Part shown: piece after piece, positions 57,136 to 64,000 of the stretch
How positions within the stretch are numbered: the first letter of the stretch is position 1
Layout: every line of letters starts with the position of its first letter
Origin: Brevundimonas sp. MF30-B
Lineage (GTDB): Bacteria > Pseudomonadota > Alphaproteobacteria > Caulobacterales > Caulobacteraceae
Direction: 5' to 3'
Assembly (NCBI RefSeq): GCF_004683885.1
Contig: NZ_CP038440.1
Location: forward strand, 2,080,001 to 2,144,000
DNA: 64,000 bases
Notes under the pieces: model-generated
Databases searched by the model: none
Told to the model about the DNA's origin: nothing
Seen by the model: the letters and a program-made list of their open reading frames with translations, nothing else
Made by a program: the position numbers and the translations under genes

Positions 57136-59511
57136 GATCACGTAGTCGCCCTCCGGCGTCTCCATGAAGTGATGGCCGCCCGCCATGATGACCAGATACT
57201 CGCGGCCGTTCTGCTCATAGATCATCGGATTGGCCTGTCCGCCCGCCGGCAGGACATCGGACCACACCGTTTCGCCCGTCTCGATGTCGATGGCGCGGAT
57301 CAGGTCGTCCGTGGCGGCGGCGATGAAGATCAGCCCGCCCGCCGTGACCACCGCGCCGCCGTTGTTCGGCGTGCCGATCTCCAGCGGGAGCATCGACGGG
57401 ATGCCGAACGGGCCGTTCTTGCGCGCCGTGCCGAACGGCCGGTCCCAGAAGGTCCGGCCGGTGCGCAGGTCCAGCGCCCGGATGCCGCCATAGGGCGGCT
57501 GCTTGCACAGCAGGCCGGTAAAGGGCACGCGCCAGCCGGCGTTGACGTCGATGGCGTAGGGCACGCCGATTTGCGGATCGCCCGCGCCCTCGGCGCCGCC
57601 CTTGGCCTGATATCGCGGGTCGTCGCGGGGGAACCACCCGCGGCGGTCGGCCTCGGCGCGCGGGACCAGACGGTTGTGGTTAGGCATGTCGTTATAGTTG
57701 GCCACGATCACGCCGCGCGTCGGATCGACGGCGATGCCGCCCCAGTCCGAACCGCCGTTGTAGCCCGGGTACTGAATCCAGTACCGGTCCGCCGTCGGCG
57801 GGGTGAAGTAGCCCTGATAGGCCGCGCGCTTGAACTGGATGCGGCAGAACATCTGGTCGATGGGCGACATGCCCCACATGTCGCGCTCGGTCAGGTCAGG
57901 CTTGCGCAGGGTGTGGAACAGCGAGAACGGCTGGGTCGGCGTGCGTTCCGACGGCTCCACGCCGCCCTGGGCCACCGGGCGCTCTTCGACGCCGTGCAGC
58001 GGCTGTCCGGTCCGGCGGTCCAGGATGTAGATGTCGCCCTGTTTCGACGGCAGGATCACGGCCGGAACCACGCCGCCGGAAGTCGGCATGTCCACCAGCG
58101 TCGCCTGCGACCCCAGGTCGTAGTCCCAGACGTCCTTGTAGACCGTCTGGAAATGCCAGCGAGGCTTGCCCGTGGTCACGTCCAGCGCCACCAGGGCGGT
58201 CGAATATTCGTTCTCGGCCGGGCGACGCAGACCCGAATAGTAGTCCGCCGCCGAGTTGCCCATCGGCAGGTAGACCAGGCCGAGCGCCTCGTCGCCCGTC
58301 GCCATGGTCCACATGTTCGGCGTGCCCGGCGTATAGGTCTGACCCTCGGGCGGCAGGCCGGTCAGGTCGGGCCGCATCATGTCCCAGGCGAAGCGCAGCG
58401 CGCCGGTCTCGACGTCGAAGCCCTGGATCACGCCCGAGGCGTTCCAGCGGCGCTGGCCGTCCAACACCTGATGGCCCGTCACGATCACGCCGCGCACCAC
58501 GACCGGCGGCGAGGTGATCGAAACCATGCCCGGGAAGGGATCGCCCATGCCCTGGGTGATGCTGACCGCGCCGTTGGTCCCGAAGTTCGGGCATGGACGG
58601 CCCGTGGCGGCGTCGACGGCGATGATGCGGCCGTCCAGGGTGCCTTCGATCACTTTGGCGGCGCAGGGCCGGGCCGGATCGGCGTTTTCCGTCGCATGGT
58701 AGGTCACGCCCCGGCAGGCGGCGGTGTAGGGAATATAGTCGTCGGAGACTTGCGGATCATAGGTCCACTTCTGCTGGCCGGTGACGGCGTCCAGCGCGAA
58801 CAGCTTGTTGCGGCCCGAGCAGAGATACAGGGTGTCGCCGATCTTCAGCGGCGTCGTTTCGGCTCCGAACCGCTCGCCCGGCAGGTCGCCCGTGCGGAAG
58901 GTCCAGGCGCGTTCCAATCGGCTCACATTGGCTTTGGTGATCGTCGCCAGCGGCGAATAGCGTTGAGCGCTCGTGGCGCCGCCATAGGCCGGCCAGTCCG
59001 CGCCGGTCCGCGACTCGGCGGGATCGCCCGCGCCGCCCGCGCCAGCGCCGGGCACCGGGCTCATGACGGGATGCCGGTTCGCCTGGGCCACGGCGAACCC
59101 GCCGACAAGGCCCAGCACGACGATCGCCGCCAGTCCGCCGAAGGCCAGCTTGCCGCCGCCCCCGTCGCGCTTCAGCGCCGGGAAGCTCAACACCACGAAC
59201 ACCAGCAGAACCAGCGGCGCGACCACGCGGGGGACCAAAGCCCAGCCGTTCAGCCCGACTTCCCAGAAGGCCCAGGCCAGGGTGCCGATGAAAATCAGGA
59301 TGTAGAGCCAGGCGCCCGACGGCCTCAACGCCGCCAGCAGCGCGCCCGAGATCACCATCAGCACGCCGGTCACGATGTAGTAGGGCGAACCGCCGGCTGC
59401 GATCAGCATTCCGCCACCGACCGTCAGCACCAGGCCGATCAGGGCGATCACCAGTCCCAGCAGCCGGACCAATACACTGCCCGGTCCCCTGCCCCGCTCG
59501 ATGGACGCCAT
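57106..59511 (-). CDS. gcd: Membrane-bound PQQ-dependent glucose dehydrogenase
   Basis: Oxidises glucose to gluconolactone in the periplasm, passing electrons to ubiquinone; uses PQQ. The 801-aa protein begins with five membrane helices (residues 15-145), then the eight-bladed propeller with ADWPAYGGATSAQRYSPL, LFALDAVTGQQKW and GDIYILDRRTGQPL, and the C-terminal GGRDYLVIMAGGHHFM-like motif (here NGREYLVIMAGGHHF). Start ATG 59511 has GGAGGGGG five bases upstream. Length is normal for Gcd. PQQ synthesis genes are not in the window. Its 3' end forms a terminator. Confidence 0.95.
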   Translation of the reverse strand: MASIERGRGPGSVLVRLLGLVIALIGLVLTVGGGMLIAAGGSPYYIVTGVLMVISGALLAALRPSGAWLYILIFIGTLAWAFWEVGLNGWALVPRVVAPLVLLVFVVLSFPALKRDGGGGKLAFGGLAAIVVLGLVGGFAVAQANRHPVMSPVPGAGAGGAGDPAESRTGADWPAYGGATSAQRYSPLATITKANVSRLERAWTFRTGDLPGERFGAETTPLKIGDTLYLCSGRNKLFALDAVTGQQKWTYDPQVSDDYIPYTAACRGVTYHATENADPARPCAAKVIEGTLDGRIIAVDAATGRPCPNFGTNGAVSITQGMGDPFPGMVSITSPPVVVRGVIVTGHQVLDGQRRWNASGVIQGFDVETGALRFAWDMMRPDLTGLPPEGQTYTPGTPNMWTMATGDEALGLVYLPMGNSAADYYSGLRRPAENEYSTALVALDVTTGKPRWHFQTVYKDVWDYDLGSQATLVDMPTSGGVVPAVILPSKQGDIYILDRRTGQPLHGVEERPVAQGGVEPSERTPTQPFSLFHTLRKPDLTERDMWGMSPIDQMFCRIQFKRAAYQGYFTPPTADRYWIQYPGYNGGSDWGGIAVDPTRGVIVANYNDMPNHNRLVPRAEADRRGWFPRDDPRYQAKGGAEGAGDPQIGVPYAIDVNAGWRVPFTGLLCKQPPYGGIRALDLRTGRTFWDRPFGTARKNGPFGIPSMLPLEIGTPNNGGAVVTAGGLIFIAAATDDLIRAIDIETGETVWSDVLPAGGQANPMIYEQNGREYLVIMAGGHHFMETPEGDYVIAYALPEGRA

Positions 59512-59630
59512 GGCTTTCCCCCTCCGCAAACGCGCCGCCATTGCACGCAATGCGGCGGTCCGGGGTGCGTTCCGACGGAAGCGCATTTTCCTGCGCCTGA
59601 CCGATTCGCCGCGTCGCGCGTTCAGCCGCC

Positions 59631-62183
59631 ATGCGCGGTGAACTCGAGACCTATCAGAAGAAGCGGAACTTCACGGCCACCCCCGAGCCGAAGGGCAGGA
59701 AGGTGCGCGGCAAGTCCAAGGCGCTGCGCTATCTGATCCAGCGCCACGCGGCCACGCGCCTGCACTACGACTTCCGCATCGAGCACGATGGCGTCCTGAA
59801 ATCCTGGGCGGTGACCAAGGCGCCGTCGCGCGACCCCGCCGTCAAACGCCTGGCCGTCGAGGTCGAGGATCATCCGCTCGACTACGGCGGCTTCGAGGGC
59901 ACCATCCCTTCCGGCAACTACGGCGCCGGCACGGTGCAGATGTGGGACGAAGGGCGCTGGACGCCCCAGGACGAGGACCTGGACGCCGCCTTCAAAAAGG
60001 GCGTCCTGAAGCTGTCGCTCGAAGGTGAAAGGCTAAAGGGCGGCTGGGCGCTGATCCGTCTGAAGTCCGATCGCGGCAAGCCGTCCAAGCGCGCCAACTG
60101 GCTGCTCATCAAGGAAAAGGACGAACACGCCGTGGAGGGCGAAGGGGACGCCCTCGCCGAGATCGACGCCTCGGTGACGACCGGCCGCAGCCTGGCCGAG
60201 ATCGCGGACGGCTCCAAACAGTGGACCGCCTCCAAGCCGACGGGCCGCAAGGCGCCGCCCAAGCCGAAACCGTCCAAGGCTCAGACGTCCACCGCTCGCA
60301 AACCGCACGCCTTCGTGCCGATCCAGTTCGCCAAGGTCGTGGACCATCCGCCCGGCGCGGCGGGCTGGGTGCACGAGATCAAGTTCGACGGCTACCGCAT
60401 CCAGATCGCGCCCGGCGGTGGCAAGGCGACCCTGCGCACGCGCAACGGCCTGGACTGGACCGATCGCTTCCTGGCCCTCTCCGAACAGGCGGCCGCCTGG
60501 CCCGACGCTGTGATCGACGGCGAGCTTTGCGCGCTGGACGGCGACCATATGCCCGACTTCTCGGCGCTGCAGACGGCGATCTCGGAAGGGAAGACCGACG
60601 ACCTGATCTACTTCGCCTTCGATCTTCTGTTCGAGGGCGGCGAGGATCTGCGCGCTCTGCCCCTGTCGCATCGCAAGGCGCGGCTTCAGGCCTATGTCGA
60701 CCGGGTGGCCGAGTCCGGCCCGAACCTGCGCTTCGTCGACCATTTCGCCTCGTCCGGCGAAGCGGTGCTCAAGAGCGCGTGTCGCATGGATCTGGAAGGC
60801 GTCATCTCCAAGAAGCTGGACGCGCCCTACGCCGCCGGCCGGTCTTCGACCTGGGTCAAATCGAAGTGCCGGGGGCGCGACGAGGTGGTCATCGGCGGCT
60901 GGTCGTCCGAGGGCGGCGCGCGGTTCCGGTCCCTTCTGGTCGGGGTCAAGGACAAGGGCGGCCTGCGTTACATGGGTCGCGTCGGGACGGGCTATTCCCA
61001 GGCGCTGCTTAAGACCCTGGTCCCCGCGCTCAAGGCGCAGGGCGCGGACAAGAACCCCTTTGTCGGCGCCGGCGCGCCCAAGGGCGGGCGCGATATTCAC
61101 TGGGTGAAGCCCGTCCTGGTGGCCGAGATCGAACACGCCGGCGTCACCGAGGGCGGCTCGGTGCGCCAGGCCGCCTTCAAGGGCCTGCGCGAGGACAAGC
61201 CCGCCAAGGAGGTGACCGCAGAACCTCAGGCTCCGGCGTCGACCACGGCCTCGCCTCCCAAGGCCAAGGCGCGCGGCAAGGACAAGGTCGTGGTGGCGGG
61301 CGTGACGATCTCCAGCCCCGACAAGGTGCTGTGGCCCGCGCGCGACGGCCGACCCGCCGTCACCAAGGCTGATCTGGCGCGCTATTACGAGATGGCGGCC
61401 GACCGCATCCTGCCGCATGTCGCCGACCGGCCGGTGTCCATTATCCGCGCGCCCGAAGGCATCGAGGGCGAGACCTTCTTCCAGCGCCACGCCATGGCCG
61501 GCCACAGCCCGCGTCTGAAGTTGATCGACGTGAAGGAGCGCAAACCCTACGTCGGCGTGGTCGATGTCGGCGGCTTGGTCGCCATCGGCCAGTCCGGCGG
61601 GTTGGAGCTTCATCCCTGGGGCTGCCGACCGGACGATCCCGAGACGCCGGACCAGATCACCTTCGATCTGGACCCCGACGAAGGCCTGGACTTCGACGAT
61701 GTCATAGCCGCGGCCCGGCTGCTGAAGCCGCGCCTGGAGGAACTGGGCCTGACGCCCTTCGTCAAGACGACCGGCGGCAAGGGTCTGCACGTCGTCGTGC
61801 CCATCAAGTCCGACGGCCGCAGTCGTGTCGAATGGGATCAGGCCAAGGCCTTCGCCAGGGCGGTGTCGGAGGCGCTGAAGACTGAACACCCCGACCGTTT
61901 CACGACCACCCTGGCCAAAAAGGCGCGCGGCGGGAAGATCTTCCTCGACTATCTGCGCAACGGCCGCATGGCGACCGCAGTCGCGCCCTGGTCGCCCCGC
62001 GCCCGGCCGGGCGCGGGCGTCGCCTTCCCGCTGTCCTGGAGTCAGGTGAAGAAGGGCCTCGACCCCGCCGCCTTCACCCTGCACGACGCGGCGGCTCTGC
62101 TCAAGAAGCCGGATCCGTGGAAGGACTTCCGCAAGGCCGAGGCCAGCCTGAGGCCTGCCATGCGGGTCTTTCAGAAGAGCTAG
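59631..62183 (+). CDS. ligD: LigD: phosphoesterase, ATP ligase and polymerase/primase domains
   Basis: Non-homologous end-joining ligase, 850 aa. Domain order is phosphoesterase (RHAATRLHYDFRIEHDGVLKSWAV, residues about 1-170), ATP-dependent ligase with adenylated lysine in HEIKFDGYRI near 245 plus DGELCALDG and GRSSTWVKSKC, and the polymerase/primase domain (TPDQITFDLDPDEGLDFDDV near 680, TTGGKGLHVVVP, GKIFLDYLRNGRMATAVAPWS). The middle linkers are lysine/proline-rich. LigD works with Ku, whose gene is not in this window. The start lies 119 bases from the divergent gcd start. Confidence 0.95.
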   Translation: MRGELETYQKKRNFTATPEPKGRKVRGKSKALRYLIQRHAATRLHYDFRIEHDGVLKSWAVTKAPSRDPAVKRLAVEVEDHPLDYGGFEGTIPSGNYGAGTVQMWDEGRWTPQDEDLDAAFKKGVLKLSLEGERLKGGWALIRLKSDRGKPSKRANWLLIKEKDEHAVEGEGDALAEIDASVTTGRSLAEIADGSKQWTASKPTGRKAPPKPKPSKAQTSTARKPHAFVPIQFAKVVDHPPGAAGWVHEIKFDGYRIQIAPGGGKATLRTRNGLDWTDRFLALSEQAAAWPDAVIDGELCALDGDHMPDFSALQTAISEGKTDDLIYFAFDLLFEGGEDLRALPLSHRKARLQAYVDRVAESGPNLRFVDHFASSGEAVLKSACRMDLEGVISKKLDAPYAAGRSSTWVKSKCRGRDEVVIGGWSSEGGARFRSLLVGVKDKGGLRYMGRVGTGYSQALLKTLVPALKAQGADKNPFVGAGAPKGGRDIHWVKPVLVAEIEHAGVTEGGSVRQAAFKGLREDKPAKEVTAEPQAPASTTASPPKAKARGKDKVVVAGVTISSPDKVLWPARDGRPAVTKADLARYYEMAADRILPHVADRPVSIIRAPEGIEGETFFQRHAMAGHSPRLKLIDVKERKPYVGVVDVGGLVAIGQSGGLELHPWGCRPDDPETPDQITFDLDPDEGLDFDDVIAAARLLKPRLEELGLTPFVKTTGGKGLHVVVPIKSDGRSRVEWDQAKAFARAVSEALKTEHPDRFTTTLAKKARGGKIFLDYLRNGRMATAVAPWSPRARPGAGVAFPLSWSQVKKGLDPAAFTLHDAAALLKKPDPWKDFRKAEASLRPAMRVFQKS

Positions 62184-62192
62184 GGCGCCAGT

Positions 62193-63563
62193 TTAGGGCA
62201 GCCGGCCTGTCAGTTCCCGTCCCTGACGACGGATAGCCAGCTCGGACCCCCTTTCCGCCCGCGCCAGGTCTTGAATCGTCGCGACCGGGCGCCCGTCTAT
62301 GGCGCGAACGAGGTCTCCGGGTCGCAGAGGCGTCTGCGCGCCGGAGATGTCGGTGACGATCACGCCGGTGAGGAAGGGATCGCCCCCGAGACGTTCCGCC
62401 AGAGCAGGAGTGAGTTGGACCACGCGCACGCCGGAAAGCCGACCTTGCTGCACTCGCGTGCCGCTTCCCGGCTCGCGATCGCCCGGCAGAGGCGTGACGC
62501 GAGCGTTCAGTGTCTGAGATCGTCCGTCGCGCAGCACGGTGACCTGCACCGTGTCGCCGGGGGAACGCGTGCCCACACGATAGTTCAAGCCGCCCTGATC
62601 ATTCACTTCGCCTCCATCGACCGCAGTGATCACGTCTCCTTCGCGGACGCCGGCTCGCGCTCCCGGACCGTTGGCGTAGATGTCCGTTACGATAATGCCC
62701 TGAGGCCGCTCCAAGCCGAGGCTTCGGGCAATCTCGGCCGACACCGTATCGCCCCGGACGCCGAGCCACGGACGCACGACGCTTGACGCCCCGCCAACCG
62801 CCGACTCGACCACGCGCCGCACCATTGCGGCGGGCACGGCGAATCCGACGCCGCTTGACGACCCCGAGCGCGAGAAGATGGCCGTGTTGATGCCAATCAG
62901 GTCGCCGTCCATGTCCACAAGGGCGCCGCCGGAGTTGCCGGGGTTGATCGCCGCGTCGGTCTGGATGAAGGAACCGGAGTCCGTGATGCCAGTCTCGGTC
63001 CGGTTCAGGGCTGAAATGATGCCGTTGGTTACCGTCTGACCCACGCCGAACGGGTTGCCGATCGCCAGAACCAGATCCCCGACCTGCTGCGCTTCCTGAT
63101 CGTCGATCCGAAGCATGGGCAGATCTCCGCTCACGCCTTCGAGTTGCAACACCGCGATGTCTGACCGCTCGTCGCCCAAGAGCACCCGCGCGGGAAACTC
63201 CCGCCGGTCGTTCAGGGTGACCCGGATCTCCTGCATGCCCTGGATCACGTGATTGTTGGTCACGACGATGCCGTCGGGTCGAACAATGACGCCCGACCCG
63301 ACAGATCCGGTTTGCCGTTGGCCCGGTATGCCCCAGAACGGGTCTCGGACCTGCTGCACCCCGCGAGCTGCGATGTTGACCACGGCGGGGGCGGCCTGTC
63401 GCACCACAGGAGCGAAGCTGGCCTTCATGGACCCGGCGTCACGGGGCGCCTGGCGCGGAACCTCCGAGAAGACCCCCTCCTGCGCCTTTGAAGGCTGAGG
63501 CTGGCCGCAGGCAGCCAGACCGAGTGCAGCGGCGATGGCGAGATGAGAAGGCTTCATGGTCAT
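62193..63563 (-). CDS. DegP/DegQ-family serine endoprotease, lipid-anchored
   Basis: Periplasmic chaperone-protease of the HtrA family, 456 aa. A lipoprotein signal (LGLAAC near residue 20) anchors it. The trypsin-like domain has histidine in VVTNNHVIQG near 105, aspartate in RSDIAVLQL near 137 and serine in AAINPGNSGGALVD near 210. Two PDZ domains follow (GIIVTDIYANGPGARAGVREGDVITAVDG and a second ending GELAIRRQGRELTGR-like). A lipobox in a DegP homologue is uncommon. Start ATG 63563; an ATG two codons later also fits. Confidence 0.92.
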   Translation of the reverse strand: MTMKPSHLAIAAALGLAACGQPQPSKAQEGVFSEVPRQAPRDAGSMKASFAPVVRQAAPAVVNIAARGVQQVRDPFWGIPGQRQTGSVGSGVIVRPDGIVVTNNHVIQGMQEIRVTLNDRREFPARVLLGDERSDIAVLQLEGVSGDLPMLRIDDQEAQQVGDLVLAIGNPFGVGQTVTNGIISALNRTETGITDSGSFIQTDAAINPGNSGGALVDMDGDLIGINTAIFSRSGSSSGVGFAVPAAMVRRVVESAVGGASSVVRPWLGVRGDTVSAEIARSLGLERPQGIIVTDIYANGPGARAGVREGDVITAVDGGEVNDQGGLNYRVGTRSPGDTVQVTVLRDGRSQTLNARVTPLPGDREPGSGTRVQQGRLSGVRVVQLTPALAERLGGDPFLTGVIVTDISGAQTPLRPGDLVRAIDGRPVATIQDLARAERGSELAIRRQGRELTGRLP

Positions 63564-63635
63564 CCGTCGATCAGGCGTGAAACAGCGTCGCCATTCCGCT
63601 ACGCTTTTCCGGCGCGATCAAGGCGACGCGGCGCC

Positions 63636-64000
63636 TCAAACGGACGTGGCCTCCGCGCGTTCCGCCTGACGTGCAGTGCCCCAGCCGATCCCCGCCGCCA
63701 TCAGCAGCACGATCGCCGCCAGGTAGAAGGCGAGACCCGGCAGATGGATAGGCGAATCCGCCTCCGTCGAGATGGAATAGATCCAGCCGAAGAACAGCGG
63801 CGACAGCACGCCGGCAATGGACGCCACGCTCATGTTCGCCCCCTGCAGCTGACCCTGCTCGTCCTCGCCCACACGCCGCGTCATCAGCGACTGGAGCGTC
63901 GGCATGGCCAGGCCCCACAGAGCGTTGGGCAGCATGGCGACGATGAAGGCCACGCCCGTCGGCGCCCAGCCCATCAGGGCGATGCCGACCGTCCCGCCGA
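63636..64000 (-). CDS. MFS transporter, TCR/Tet family (3' end only, 5' truncated by window)
   Basis: The C-terminal 121 residues of a major facilitator protein; the frame stays open to the end of the window. Visible are four hydrophobic stretches with LMGWAPTGVAFIVAMLPNALWGLAMPTLQSLMTRRVGEDEQGQLQGANMSVASIAGVLSPLFFGW, the pattern of TCR/Tet-type drug:proton antiporters. The N-terminal two-thirds is missing, so the substrate cannot be judged. Stop lies 72 bases upstream of the protease start and both run in the same direction. Confidence 0.85.
   Translation of the reverse strand, partial: GGTVGIALMGWAPTGVAFIVAMLPNALWGLAMPTLQSLMTRRVGEDEQGQLQGANMSVASIAGVLSPLFFGWIYSISTEADSPIHLPGLAFYLAAIVLLMAAGIGWGTARQAERAEATSV

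Noticed and set aside
57169-59736. Open frame of 855 codons on the plus strand opposite gcd
   Set aside because: It is the complement of a well-supported dehydrogenase gene, with arginine/histidine/glutamine-rich composition typical of antisense frames in high-GC DNA, and no recognisable domain.
60033-62084. Open frame of 683 codons on the minus strand opposite ligD
   Set aside because: Shadow of ligD codon structure; no motif, composition unlike the genome's proteins.

Overview
This is a 64 kb piece of a high-GC (roughly 68-70% by eye) alphaproteobacterial chromosome. Protein content and gene order point to Caulobacterales, most likely Brevundimonas or a close relative: tadA/rluB/rsmD neighbourhood, aroK-aroB divergent from xerD followed by accA, split pntA genes next to an aa3 oxidase subunit IV, phoR-pstCAB-phoU-phoB without pstS, hybrid kinases and a TonB receptor. 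The genus is an inference; no rRNA or marker set is present. Coding density is very high and no stretch longer than about 300 bases lacks a gene. I see no tRNA, rRNA, CRISPR array, prophage or insertion sequence. Both ends cut genes: mutL lacks its N-terminal part and an MFS transporter lacks its N-terminal part.

Layout. 1-5.2 kb: 3' end of mutL, then a ferric iron ABC importer (binding protein, fused permease, ATPase) with a Fur-type operator in front and an attenuator-like hairpin after the binding protein. 5.2-13 kb: a kelch-repeat protein, a REP-like inverted pair, and a housekeeping block (rsmD, CPBP protease, rluB-type pseudouridine synthase, tadA, MliC-like lipoprotein, aroB, aroK, xerD). 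13-24 kb: accA, a stand-alone receiver protein coupled to an unknown helical protein, an Atm1-type ABC exporter, threonine aldolase, MscS channel, an ATP-dependent DNA ligase, a hybrid histidine kinase, BolA and a J-domain protein. 24-36 kb: a TonB-dependent receptor, then a tripartite RND efflux operon (adaptor, pump, outer-membrane channel) facing its TetR repressor across two near-identical operator repeats, and an S9 peptidase. 36-41.8 kb: a 3-oxoacid CoA-transferase pair, and a proton-translocating transhydrogenase operon carrying two small unknown genes and a 30-codon coupled reading frame. 42-49.6 kb: an HExxH protein and the phosphate regulon phoR-pstC-pstA-pstB-phoU-phoB with a clear Pho box. 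49.7-64 kb: an MHYT hybrid kinase, two tandem S41 peptidases, proBA, membrane PQQ glucose dehydrogenase, a three-domain LigD, a DegP-type lipoprotein protease and a truncated MFS gene.

How it works together. Most of the window is ordinary chromosome. The clearest regulated units are iron import (Fur), drug efflux (TetR) and phosphate uptake (PhoB). The less explained parts are small: the 30-codon frame in the pnt operon, the palindrome plus small frame at 17.1-17.4 kb, the receiver/helical-protein pair at 14.1-15.2 kb, and the secreted and membrane passengers of the pnt operon. I did not find a clearly new multi-gene defence or mobile system here.
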